Shown in pieces: positions 11,063 through 20,677 of a stretch of 64,000 bases of DNA (position 1 is its first letter; each line of letters begins with the position of its first letter). The notes under the pieces were generated by a model. The model saw only the letters and a list, made by a program, of their open reading frames with translations. It was not told the DNA's origin and ran no database searches. The stretch comes from Cordyceps javanica (Eukaryota > Ascomycota > Sordariomycetes > Hypocreales > Cordycipitaceae). The position numbers were made by a program, and so were the translations under genes. The DNA lies in NCBI GenBank assembly GCA_036850795.1, contig JAAECO010000004.1, positions 2,976,001 to 3,040,000 on the forward strand, written 5' to 3'.

Positions 11063-11731
11063 GACTTGAATACGATCTATAACGGAAAGAGGAGAAAAGT
11101 CACATCAAAAGGGTGGATATAGATGTTTCACTGGGCTGTGTATGCATGTTCTGTGAGACCAGTGCGGTAAACATGAAAACATGCTGGATTGTGTTGCATT
11201 AGCGGCGTTTCGGAATAAGATGGAATATAATGGCAAATACAGCTTACCTTTTTGAGGAAAGAAACCGATGGCATCAAGTCGAACCATTGACTATGCGTGG
11301 TGCATCATGTGAAGCCTGTCTAATGACGATGGCTAGGCTCTAGTGGAACATTTGGGGAGACTTGGAGATGGGATCATTGTAGAAAACATGATGCCCAGGC
11401 AGGAGAGGACAGACAAGACGGGCAATGCGCGGGGGCATTGGTGGTGCACCTCCGGATACGTGCCAGGTACCTACTTAGAGCCCTTATTTTACCTGAAAGA
11501 AATGTACCAGCACGATCAGTTGGTGCTGTTTTTGTGCACTGCGCGCATTCTGTGGATAGAAAAGAGATTGGTCCTCTGTTCAATGTTAATACCGCAGTGA
11601 TACTCGGGTTGTCGCCACCTTGGAGGAATCGAGCAACTACCTTGCTTAGCAACTTAGGTACCTTGAGGGAAAAGTCCCTCCCTCCTAGGCACTTACAGGC
11701 AAGCTTGGAGGGGTTGAGAGGCCGAGACAAA

Positions 11732-11747
11732 GGGTAGGTACCTACCC
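11732..11747. repeat. 16-base perfect palindrome GGGTAGGTACCTACCC
   Basis: One member of a family of short palindromic repeats with GGTACC or CCTAGG cores scattered between genes in this window. A related copy, AGGTAGGTACCTA, lies at 12021-12033. Function unknown. Confidence 0.8.
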
Positions 11748-12062
11748 CTAAAGTACCCGGCTAAGGTTAGTAGACAGTGGAAAGCGGGCTCCTGCGAAGC
11801 ATGGAGGGCCAGTGAACTCGTAGTGCTGGCCACGTTGGATGCCAGACGATAGCGTCGAAAGCAAAGGTTTAGCGGCCAAGTGTGCACTACCCCATCGGAA
11901 GTTGTGTGTAATACAAGACATAGTTGGGCTTGATATGACAAGACTCGACAAGTGCAGAGTGGCGTCGTACTTGAAATCTATTCGGACAGTCCTGCTTCCC
12001 TACCTGGTACAAAAGCAAGAAGGTAGGTACCTAATACGTACTTACTGGTAGAGCGCGCTCAC

Positions 12063-12069
12063 TGAGTCA
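12063..12069. promoter_or_regulatory. TGAGTCA, possible Gcn4/CPC1 site
   Basis: A perfect TGASTCA heptamer 381 bases before the SAH hydrolase ATG. Gcn4/CPC1 activates amino-acid metabolism genes through this motif. About eight such heptamers are expected by chance in a window this size, so this is a suggestion only. Confidence 0.25.
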
Positions 12070-12330
12070 ACGGATGGATTTGGCCTGCCTGGGCTTCTGC
12101 CCCACCTCCCCTCTATTGGGGGAGGGGAATGCAAATTTTACCCCTCCATCTCAAGCCAAGAGGGGAGGGCAGGTTTGGCAGGCAGGCAGCCAGGCAGGCT
12201 GGAAGGGTACCTGACAAGCATGTACTTTGCGCACATAGGTGTACCGCTTTTCACCGCTCGCCACCTCAGCCTCCGGAATCCGACGCTGCCCCTCTTTGTC
12301 CCGCCGCTTATTTCTAGAAGCCAGCTGCCA

Positions 12331-12421
12331 TTTTTTTTTCTCTTTCCTTCCCCTCAACCCTTTTTCTCTTCCTTCTCTTTTCTGTCCTTCCACCCCCTTC
12401 TCATTTCCCATCAATTTCTCC
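12331..12421 (+). promoter_or_regulatory. Pyrimidine-rich tract upstream of SAH hydrolase
   Basis: About 90 bases almost entirely C and T directly before the start codon region. Such CT tracts commonly mark promoters of strongly transcribed filamentous fungal genes, where transcription begins just downstream. This fits a high-flux housekeeping enzyme. Confidence 0.55.
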
Positions 12422-12449
12422 ATCACATCTCAGCCTCCCATCATACAAG

Positions 12450-13853
12450 ATGTCTGTTCCCAAATTTCAGGTCTCCAGGGAGGTGCTGGAGCTGGAGGAT
12501 GACCACATCCAGACACTGGCAAAGCTCGGCCGCAAGGAGATTGAGATTGCCGAGAATGAGATGCCCGGTCTCATGGCTATCCGTGAAAAGTACGCCAAGG
12601 CTCAGCCTCTCGCTGGTGCCCGTATCGCTGGCTGCCTGCACATGACTGTTCAGACTGCCGTTCTCATCGAGACTCTCACTGCCCTCGGCGCCGAGGTCAC
12701 CTGGACCAGCTGCAACATTTACAGCACTCAGGATACCGCTGCCGCTGCCATTGCTGTGACCGGCGTCCCTGTCTTTGCTTACAAGGGCGAGACTGACGAA
12801 GTCTACGACAAATTCCTCAAATATCAGCTCGCCGCTTTCAAGGACGGCAAGGATTTCAACCTTATCCTCGACGATGGTGGTGACCTGACCTCCCTCGTCC
12901 ACACTGAGAAGTACGAGAAGGCACTCAAGGCATCCTATGGCATCTCGGAGGAGACCACCACCGGTGTCTCCAAGCTCTACCGCAGGCTCAAGGAAGGCAA
13001 GCTCCTCGCCTCTGCTATCAACGTCAATGACTCGGTTACCAAGTCCAAGTTTGACAACCTCTACGGCTGCCGCGAGTCTCTGATCGACGGTATCAAGCGC
13101 GCTACCGATGTTATGATTGCGGGCAAGGTCGCTGTCGTTGCCGGTTATGGTGATGTTGGCAAGGGTTGCGCCATGGCTCTCCACGGCATGGGTGCCCGCG
13201 TTATCGTCACCGAAATTGACCCCATCAACGCCCTGCAGGCTTCCATGGCCGGCTACCAGGTCACCACCATGGAGAAGGCTGCCTCCATTGGTCAGATCTT
13301 TGTCACCACCACCGGCTGCGAAAACATCATCACTGGCGTCCACTTCCAGGCTATGCGCGACGACGCCATTGTCTGCAACATTGGTCACTTCGATACTGAG
13401 ATTGACGTTGCCTGGCTCCAGAAGACGGACGATAACAAGGTCGAGGTCAACGCTACTCGCGAACAGATCAAGCCCCAGGTTGATCGCTACTTGATCAAGA
13501 GCTCTGGCAAGCGCATCATCCTTCTCGCTGATGGCCGCCTTGTCAACCTCGGCTGTGCTACTGGCCACTCCTCCTTTGTCATGTCGTGCTCCTTCACCAA
13601 CCAGGTCCTCGCCCAGATTGCCCTCTACAAGGCCGCTGACAAGAAGTTTGCCGAGGAGTTCCCCGAGTTTGCCAATACTGTTGATCCCAACAACATTAGC
13701 GTGTCCGTGCTCCCAAAGATTCTCGACGAGGAGGTTGCCCGTCTTCACCTTGCTCACTGCCAGGCCGAGCTCACCACTCTCACCGAGGACCAGTCCAAGT
13801 ACCTTGGTATTCCCGTCGCCGGTCCTTTCAAGAGCGATCACTACCGCTACTAA
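12450..13853 (+). CDS. SAH1: S-adenosylhomocysteine hydrolase (adenosylhomocysteinase)
   Basis: Uninterrupted 467-residue frame. It hydrolyses SAH to homocysteine and adenosine, keeping methyltransferases free of product inhibition; it acts in the cytosol as a tetramer with bound NAD. Diagnostic stretches are IAENEMPGLMAIREKYA, GCLHMTVQTAVLIETL, CNIYSTQDTAAAAIA, DDGGDLTSLVH, INVNDSVTKSKFDNLYGC, the NAD-binding GYGDVGKG at 232-239, CNIGHFDTEID, and the C-terminus FKSDHYRY, which is conserved to the last residue. Odd: between PKFQ and GRKEIEIAENEMPG there is VSREVLELEDDHIQTLAKL where yeast has the shorter IADISLAAF, about ten residues longer. No consensus intron explains it. The antisense frame of 466 codons across the gene is a codon-bias artefact. 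Confidence 0.97.
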   Translation: MSVPKFQVSREVLELEDDHIQTLAKLGRKEIEIAENEMPGLMAIREKYAKAQPLAGARIAGCLHMTVQTAVLIETLTALGAEVTWTSCNIYSTQDTAAAAIAVTGVPVFAYKGETDEVYDKFLKYQLAAFKDGKDFNLILDDGGDLTSLVHTEKYEKALKASYGISEETTTGVSKLYRRLKEGKLLASAINVNDSVTKSKFDNLYGCRESLIDGIKRATDVMIAGKVAVVAGYGDVGKGCAMALHGMGARVIVTEIDPINALQASMAGYQVTTMEKAASIGQIFVTTTGCENIITGVHFQAMRDDAIVCNIGHFDTEIDVAWLQKTDDNKVEVNATREQIKPQVDRYLIKSSGKRIILLADGRLVNLGCATGHSSFVMSCSFTNQVLAQIALYKAADKKFAEEFPEFANTVDPNNISVSVLPKILDEEVARLHLAHCQAELTTLTEDQSKYLGIPVAGPFKSDHYRY

Positions 13854-14335
13854 GCGGAGAGCGCATTGTAATAATATCAGCCCAAACCAGAGTTCCCTTC
13901 AACCGGCGCTCGCTTGACGTGGAACAATCTTCTACCAACAGCATATTAGGGTATACTTGTGTTTTCAACAGCATAATATTGCGAAGCATTTAGGATGGGC
14001 AACCAGAAAAGTATGGGGGAACATTGATGGTTTCTTTTGTTTTCATGATGTTGGCATCTTTGCCGTCGCTTTCTTAGCACGCGGCGGATCAAAGACGTGC
14101 TTTTTCAACAAATGGCGTTGCAATTGCTTTGATAATGATTCCCCCTGGAATGAGAGACGAAATTTTATATAGTCAGAGCAGCTGACCCTAGGGCAGCGCT
14201 CTTGAACGGCCCGTCAACCGTGGCCGGTTAGATTCCTCTAATAAAGTCGATTCTAATATACATGTTCCATGAGCCTGTCCCTGGATTGTAAGAATGCTTC
14301 TAGCCCCGCAGCGCTTTGTTTTTGACTTTATGCAT
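13854..14335. other. Convergent 3' flank
   Basis: Lies between the 3' ends of SAH hydrolase (plus) and the D-2-hydroxyacid dehydrogenase (minus), so it should hold both untranslated tails and polyadenylation signals. No coding frame or repeat is supported. Confidence 0.5.
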
Positions 14336-15620
14336 CTACTGCATATCGACTTGCTCCGGTACGATGCTCTTTAGTCGGCCGTGTTCAAGTGCTTTTCGCA
14401 CATTGTCCAGCGCCCATTCTTCCATCTTGGTCTCCGTCTCCACGGTCCAGGTGCCCATGTGCGGCACCAACATGACCCTATCGTTGGCCAGCAGGCCGGG
14501 GTGCACCTCGGGCTCGTTCTCGAAGACGTCAAGCCCAGCACTGGATACAATTCCCGCGTTTAGCGCCTCTACGAGCGCTGCCTCATCCATGACTGCGCCG
14601 CGGGCCGTGTTGATGATTACAATGCCGCGCTTCATCTTACTGAATTCCTCGGTCGAGATGATGTTGCGCGTTTTCGGCTGGATATCCCAGTCAGTACAGG
14701 TGCTCAGCCGTGCTTGCTGCGCCTCTAGGGCACGGGACAGAGGAATGAACCCGGAAGGAGTGTGGGGGGGTCAACACATACATTCAGCGGGAGGTTCAAG
14801 CTCAGGACGTCACTCTCGGCCAGCAGTGTCGCAAAGTCGACATACTCGGCACCGTCCTCATCCTCGGGGCTCAGCCGTCGGCGGTTGTGGTAGCGAATAG
14901 TCATGCCGAATGCGCGCGCCTTGGCCGCCACATTGCGCCCGATGCCGCCCATGCCCAGGATGCCGAGGACCTTGCCTTGCGGGTCGCGTCCCAGCGCCGG
15001 GAGATTGGCGACGCTGCCGGCGGGACCGCTCGCGCCGCGAAAGGTGCCCTGACGGAGCGTCTTCATGGACACGTTGAGGTTTCGCAGGGCGCCGAGGATG
15101 AGGAACAGGGTCAGGTCGGCGGTCGCGTCGTCGACGGCGGTCGGGGTGTTGGAGACGCGGATGCCGTGCGCGCGGCACGCGGCGACGTCGATCTGGTCAT
15201 AGCCGGCGCCTACCACCGGTCAATCGTCAGGAATATTGGCTCAGCCATGCTGTCAAAAAAGAAGGAGAAGGGGTGGGCGGGAACGCACCTTTGTGGCAGA
15301 CGAAGCGACAACTTTTGGGCAGGGCGGATACCAGCTCCTCGTCAAAGAGGCCGGTGACGCGCGCGGAGCCGTAGGTCCGGAAGATGGCCTCGACGCCGGA
15401 AAAGGCCTCTGACTGGCACTCGGCGAGGAATTCGGCCCGGTTTGTGGCTTTGGGCTCAATCATGCCGCCTATTCGGGCGACGGAGGCCAATGCATCGTGA
15501 GCGCTTGGTGGCAACTTGTTAGTGCGTGCGCCGTCCCATTGACATTGACGTAGTGACTAGAGGAACAAACAGTTCGAGGCTTCCGAGGAGGAGAAATCTA
15601 GGCTTTCCAGGGCTAGTCAT
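14336..15620 (-). CDS. D-isomer-specific 2-hydroxyacid dehydrogenase (glyoxylate/hydroxypyruvate reductase-like)
   Basis: Four exons: 15620-15571, 15503-15289, 15209-14782 and 14677-14336, 344 residues. Exon 1 encodes MTSPGKPRFLLLGSLEL. Its intron uses GTTTGT, branch ACTAAC and acceptor CCAAG, giving LLLGSLELAHDALASV, which matches the family N-terminus. Without this exon the frame would begin at a TTG. Then follow GAGYDQIDVAACRAHGIRVSNTP, the NAD(P)-binding glycine loop LGILGMGGIGRNVAAKA, and the catalytic region INTARGAVMDEAALVEAL with the active-site His in PHMGTWTVET. It reduces 2-oxo acids such as glyoxylate or hydroxypyruvate, resembling yeast Gor1; the exact substrate cannot be told. 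The intron at 14678-14781 is the longest (104 bp). Confidence 0.9.
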
Positions 15621-16071
15621 ATTTTCAGTTAATTATAAGTGCTCGAGATTGCTCATATGAAAAAGATGGCGGGAATGAGAAAGTTACTGTTGAGCTTCAT
15701 GCCAGTGGGGTAATGTAGACAGAGGGCGCCCGATGACGGAGGTTAGTTGCTCTTATGGGGACCAGTCCATCTCAGGAAGACATCTACTACCTACGTAGAG
15801 CGCTGTGGAGAGGGTCTATAGTCAAATCTTGCAATATGCAGCGTTTTGTAACATGTTCTGCCTTATGAAATTATATTGACTTCATTGGCTTCATGCCGTA
15901 ACAAAGGAAATACGCATAGGGGCTGCGCAATGGACCAACAAGGTATCGGTAAACTAAGAAAAGACCCGGCCTCCATTCACCGACGCCTCTATAAGAAAAT
16001 GCTGCCAGCATTCCCATCTCTAGTAGAAAGAGAAATCCGTATATATTTGTATCCCAACCGTCGGTGCCCCT
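15621..16071. other. Intergenic region
   Basis: Promoter side of the dehydrogenase gene and 3' flank of the DUF1640 gene, both on the minus strand. No coding frame supported; contains one short CTACTACCTACGTAG element near 15785. Confidence 0.45.
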
Positions 16072-16943
16072 TTACATGAGTAGCCTCCAGGCACCGAGCA
16101 AGACGGCGGCGAAGCCGGTGCAGACGCCCATGAGCCACTGCAGGGTCTGGAACTTGACCTGCTCGAGCTTCTCGCGGAGCGCAGCGACCTCTTGCTCAAT
16201 CTTGGTCTCCGTCTCCTTGATCTTGAGCTCCTGGCTGAGGGCCTCCTCGCGGATGCGGCCCTTTTCGAGGTTGAGGTCGAGGCGGACGCTGGCTTGGGTG
16301 CGCGAGACCTCATCGCGCAAGCGGCTGCCGAGCTTGGCAATATCGTTGGCAAGACGCTCGTGGGCGCTGCGCGTCGTATTGGTCTCGGTGCTGTCTGCCG
16401 AGAGCAGTTCCGAGCGTAGCTTGGCGAAGTCGACTTTTTGCGTGTAGGTGGCCTTGGCCGAGTCTTCGCGGAGGACCATGGTGCGGGTAAGGTTTTGGAT
16501 ACTGTGAGGGAAGATGAAGTTTTTTCTGTTTAGTACTCATTGCGTTGATTTTGCATCATTCATAATGATGCGGTATGATATGGGTCAATTTTGCCAGCGA
16601 AAACTCACCTCTCCTCGATTACGTCACTCAGAACCCTCATCATGGCCACCGACTGCTCTTCGGTGAAGCCCTCGTCGCGCAGCCGTTTGACAAACTTGAG
16701 CGTGTCGAAATGGTGGTCGCGCGCCCGCGGCACCGTGGCGTGAAACGCGCGCGACAGGATTATACTGGGTCGGCCGCTATTCACAGAGGAGAGTTGAGGT
16801 CGCTGGGTGCGCGGGTGCGGCATCTGGTGAGCGACCAGCGGCAAGATGGCCGTGGTCAGACGGCGAGGGGCTGGCGCGGGCTGCCAGCTAAGGCGCGGCA
16901 GAAGGAAGCGCGGCAGCATCTCCGCCGTGGCAGCTGTAGCCAT
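16072..16943 (-). CDS. Mitochondrial coiled-coil protein, DUF1640 / CCDC90 family (FMP32/MCUR1-like)
   Basis: Exons 16943-16609 and 16501-16072, 254 residues. The N-terminus (MATAATAEMLPRFLLPRLSW..., then FHATVPRARDHHFDT) is basic and hydroxylated like a mitochondrial presequence. The domain starts at FDTLKFVKRLRDEGFTEEQSVAMMRVLSDVIEES and continues as a long coiled coil of charged residues. A single transmembrane helix (LMGVCTGFAAVLLGAWRLLM) closes the protein. Animal relatives MCUR1/CCDC90B are inner-membrane proteins linked to calcium uptake and proline metabolism, and yeast Fmp32 has been linked to cytochrome oxidase assembly. The intron (GTGAGT, branch TACTAAA, CAG) is in phase 2 and the joined frame is seamless. 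Precise role in this fungus is unknown. Confidence 0.9.
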
Positions 16944-18577
16944 TATCGCAATCAGTACGCTTTATTGGTTGCGGTACAGTACTGGGATGGTTTGCCGGAG
17001 TTGTGGCAGTAAATAGTTATAATAGGTAGTTCAAGTGTTGATGTCTAAGTAGCTCGCGGAAATGTTGAGGCTCGGGCGAGACAGTTTATTAGTGGGGGCG
17101 GCACATGGAGAGCATCGGCTCAAGACCAAGAGTCGATCAAAGTACACTGACGAGCCCCCAAAGCCAAGGTAGCGCGACAAAAACGTTCAAAATAAATGTC
17201 ATGATGTACAGGATTCTATTGACAGTGACAGATTGTGTGCGAAAGAGCAGTGCTCAAGTATACGGGTATTTGAGTAAGTAACTGGACAAGTCGAGTTTGC
17301 GCCCGGGTGCTTGCTGGTAGATATCGACGGAACAAGGATTGACCAAGCCTCAACGCTACCACCAACGTCCTATGTCATGATGCGTGTCGCCACTCTGAAC
17401 TACTGGTACCTCATTCTCTGTAGCTATAAGATGGTTCCATCTGATGGCGTTGTATCGACTGAGTAGCACGTCATACCGTCGGTTCAAGGTCGTGTTCAAT
17501 GTGAGCGGGACCAGCCCTTCATCACTGCATCTGTAGCCGCAAGTATAAAGAATTTGCGTCCGCAATGCTCCCGCGACTTGAAACAAATTACATCACAAAC
17601 TCTCTCAACCTTTCAGCTGTGGCGTGATGGATCCCCGTGTCGATCGGATGCCGTTCGCGCACAGCCAGTCGGCATGTCTGCCGCTGCTACAACAAGTAGA
17701 TTACATGTGTGGTTGAGATGCACCTGTCGGACTCTGTGGACCTCGCTCGCCTTTATCGCGCAGTGCTCCATGATAGAGATCCAATTGTGCAACCTACCCG
17801 CATTGCCAGCCCAGACGTATGAACGGAAAGCCAAGTGCCACGTCGACGACCAGTGGCTGGCTGAAGTCTGCACATATGGCAGAACTGCAGATGTTCTTTA
17901 CCGGTGGCTTCATTCGGTAGGTTGACCCTCCTAACGTTCGTATTATGTTAGACACACGATGTAGTCGCTGTGTATATACGGCTTCCGAGACCTGCAGCAA
18001 TCTGTATCACTCCACCACGGCAATTAAGGGCGGGGACATTTAGACCGTTCCTAATAACCAAGGATAGAAATGGTGCAATAAAACGAGGGGTACTGCAATA
18101 AGTATGCAGATTACTTGACGTAGCTCGACACAGATCTTCTTTTTCCCCCGACATCGCTCAGGTCCGCGAGTGACAGCCCGGAGATGTCGACATTCTGCTC
18201 CGGTAGTTGTATCAATATCAAAGTCATGATCATTCAAACCCGAAGGAGTCCAAATGAAGTGGCTCGAGAGATATTCTCACGATCTAGGTTCTGCAGGACA
18301 GCCGTCTTCGGCAGCATGTCTCGGATACGACACCAATAGTCCGATGCAGTCGCACACCCTTGGAAAGCATGTCTCGGTCACGGCATCGATATACACAAAG
18401 ATATGTTGTCATTTCGACCCTCCATTCGGTACGTATTAACCAATATCTCAACTATAAAACAGCTTCTTCTCCCGTTCTTCCTGCTCCCGCCTTCTCCAAC
18501 AACAGCAACAGCAACACAATTCTACAAATCATCAATCCCACACTCGACTTTCCAAAAACACCATTTGATCATTCATC
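16944..18577. other. Intergenic region, no supported gene
   Basis: Divergent promoter space of 1.6 kb between the DUF1640 gene (minus) and the CxxC protein gene (plus). Open frames at 17356-17586, 17554-17925 and others have no family resemblance. The last 130 bases are C/A/T-rich with CAACAGCAACAGCAACA, probably the leader of the downstream gene. Confidence 0.45.
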
Positions 18578-19061
18578 ATGGCTCTTGCTCTCCCCATCCA
18601 CAATCTTCCCATGGAGGAACCTGCCCCATCCGAGGTCTTTGAGCATGACAACAAGACCTTTTACAACTGGCTGCTCACCGAAACGGAGCGTGCCCACATT
18701 GCCAGCATGCTCGACATGGAAAGTAAGAGCCCTCATGCCTCTCTCGTACTCTAACGAGCAAAAGAAAAGCGGCTTACATAAATTTCTATCCGCAGCGAGC
18801 GAGCTCAAGCTCAGAGGCGCCAACTTCCTCCAAGACCGCTCCCAGTGCACCGGGTGTGGCAAGCACTCTGGCATGGACGATTTTGTCCACAATGCCCTCT
18901 ACGCCGGCATTCACTCGGTCGAATTCATGAAGGACTTCCTCCAGGGCAAGACTCAGCAGGCCACTCCATACACTGAGCACGAGGTTGTCTGCTCCCGATG
19001 CAACACCAAGCATGAGGAGCCCAAGGCCTGGTTGGCCTACCCTCCCTGGCCCAGCTATTAG
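18578..19061 (+). CDS. Small hypothetical protein with two CxxC motifs
   Basis: Exons 18578-18722 and 18796-19061, 136 residues. The intron (GTAAGA to CGCAG) is phase 1 and joins LDMET to SELKLRGANFLQDR. The second exon has CTGCGKHSGMDDFVHNALYAG and later CSRCNTKHEEPKAW, two CxxC pairs about 65 residues apart. These could hold one zinc ion or form disulphides, but this is inference. No signal peptide or membrane helix is visible. The end is aromatic and Pro-rich (LAYPPWPSY). I do not recognise the family. Coding is supported by the matching splice, the C-rich third codon positions and a start context ATCATGG. Confidence 0.7.
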
Positions 19062-19638
19062 AGCTAGATCACACAGTGTCTACGCCTCTGGCCAGTGAGG
19101 CATCCTTTATCAAGAAGTCAATTCCTCCATAGCATTATTTCGTTTTGCCATGTAGCTCGTTTGGTAAAGCATGGCGGGGCCAGAATAGCTTATCAAGAAA
19201 CACCTTCGTCCTACAAAACATCCCTTCAGAACTGGCACGCCCGGTTTTTTGAGTATGCATGTCCATCCCTTCATACAAGTGAACTTGGAAGAATCCACTG
19301 TGAACAACTTCAATTTCGCTCATTGCAGCAATTCAAACCGGGTTATTGCCCAATTCCCTCTGATTTCTGCATTTGTAAGCCGTGCCAGTTTATCGCCCTC
19401 CCTCTTGTGAGAGGAGCGAGAAGGCTCGACGGTCCCCCGGCGCACGTGATGCCCTGGGCTCCCACGCTTCCCCTTTCGGCTTATCGACAAGCGCAAGCTT
19501 CCCGATAACGATGAACGAGAGTGTCGTTCTGCGAAATTTCATCACCAGCGTCATCTCTACAGTCGCATATTTAACCTTCATCACTACCACAATTGTCTAC
19601 CCACGTTTTCCCCATTCTTCCCATCTCAATCAGCCAAA
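19062..19638. other. Intergenic region, TIM9 promoter
   Basis: Upstream region of TIM9 and 3' flank of the CxxC gene. A frame at 19095-19508 has no resemblance to known proteins and overlaps likely untranslated sequence. Nothing further recognised. Confidence 0.45.
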
Positions 19639-20131
19639 ATGGACATGTATGTCTTCTTATTCGCAGGATGAGCCCACTTACGTCTTGTCGCGACGAGAGC
19701 CACGCGAATGCTATGCGAGCGACAGACAGTACGAGCGGCTCGAGAACAAGGGAATGTCCAGCTGACCAGCCAACGATCAAAATAGGCTTTCCGCATCCGA
19801 GCAGCGCACCCTCGAGCAGCGTATGCAGAAGCGCCAGGTCAAGGAATTCATGGGCGTATGTCACACTGGTCGCAGGAAAACTCCCCTGCCGCCCCCATCC
19901 CCGGAGCAAAACCAAGCTAATCGCGTGTAACCTTCCCCCTTACAGGCTTTCGGTGGCCTCGTGGACCACTGCTTCACCTCGTGCGTGGATGACTTCACCT
20001 CAAAGGCCCTCTCCTCCCGCGAAAACGGCTGTATCAACCGCTGCGTACTCAAGTGGATGGCCACCCAGCAGCGCGTAAGCGACCGCTTCCAGGAGCACAA
20101 CGCCCAGCTCTCGCAACAGATGCAGAACTAA
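19639..20131 (+). CDS. TIM9: Mitochondrial intermembrane-space chaperone Tim9
   Basis: Three exons: 19639-19646, 19786-19855 and 19946-20131, 87 residues. Exon 1 is only eight bases (ATG GAC AT), split inside a Met codon, so simple ORF finding misses it. The protein opens MDMLSASEQRTLEQRMQKRQVKEFMGAFGG and holds the twin CX3C motifs HCFTSCVDDF and GCINRCVLK that define small Tim proteins, followed by a helical end. Tim9 forms a hexamer with Tim10 that escorts carrier precursors through the intermembrane space to the TIM22 complex. A substrate-type carrier is encoded about 13 kb upstream, but this is coincidence as far as can be seen. Donors are both GTATGT and acceptors TAG and CAG. Confidence 0.95.
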
Positions 20132-20677
20132 ACGTACGACACCGTCCATTTTTGAATATAATACCGAGAAAAATTACAAAAAGCGGTTCGAAAGGGCTTC
20201 ATATGCATGAATAACGGCCTTGGGGCTGTACCCATGGCCATCGATCTGTCAACATTGTATCAACACGAACAAAACACTTGAGTGCTTGGAGAGGAGCGGA
20301 GGAATGGAGCACCAGAAACTGAAACTGGAAGCACCGCGACGACGCTGAGGCACATATTGTAACAATAAAAAAACTACCAGCTGGGCACGGTTGCGCCTGC
20401 GAGGTGCAATTTAATATAACCTCTCACATCTACGACCCTCATCGCCGTCGCTCTTCGTCTCACTAGTCGTAAATCGGGAACATCTCTCCCTATTCGCTAT
20501 CAATCCCGAATCGTGGCATTTCGGTTCTTGCTTAGTTCATCTCTTTTCTGCTTTTCTTAATGCACAACACTACACGGGGTTTCCAATAACCAACGCCAGA
20601 ATCAAAACTGCCCATTGCGTCTCCACTGCTATTCCATTCACAAAAATTACAATAAAATGATCAGCCACTCTTTCCTC
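20132..20677. other. Convergent 3' flank of TIM9 and NUP188
   Basis: Both neighbouring genes end here, so untranslated tails are expected. No coding frame, repeat or RNA gene recognised. Confidence 0.5.

Larger units (their letters stand above)
11063..12449. other. Long promoter region of the SAH hydrolase gene
   Basis: Nearly 1.4 kb between eIF3h and SAH hydrolase. Open frames (for example 11374-11730 minus, 11438-11737 plus) have no family resemblance. It holds palindromic TAGGTACCTA repeats near 11732 and 12021, a G/C-rich GGCAGGCAGCCAGGCAGGCTGG direct-repeat stretch around 12180, a TGAGTCA heptamer and a long pyrimidine tract next to the start codon, listed separately. Confidence 0.5.

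Noticed and set aside
12441..13841. 466-codon open frame antisense to the SAH hydrolase gene
   Set aside because: It mirrors the whole gene. Strong preference for C-ending codons on the sense strand suppresses stops in this antisense frame; its protein is Val/Leu/Gly/Asp-biased and has no family resemblance.
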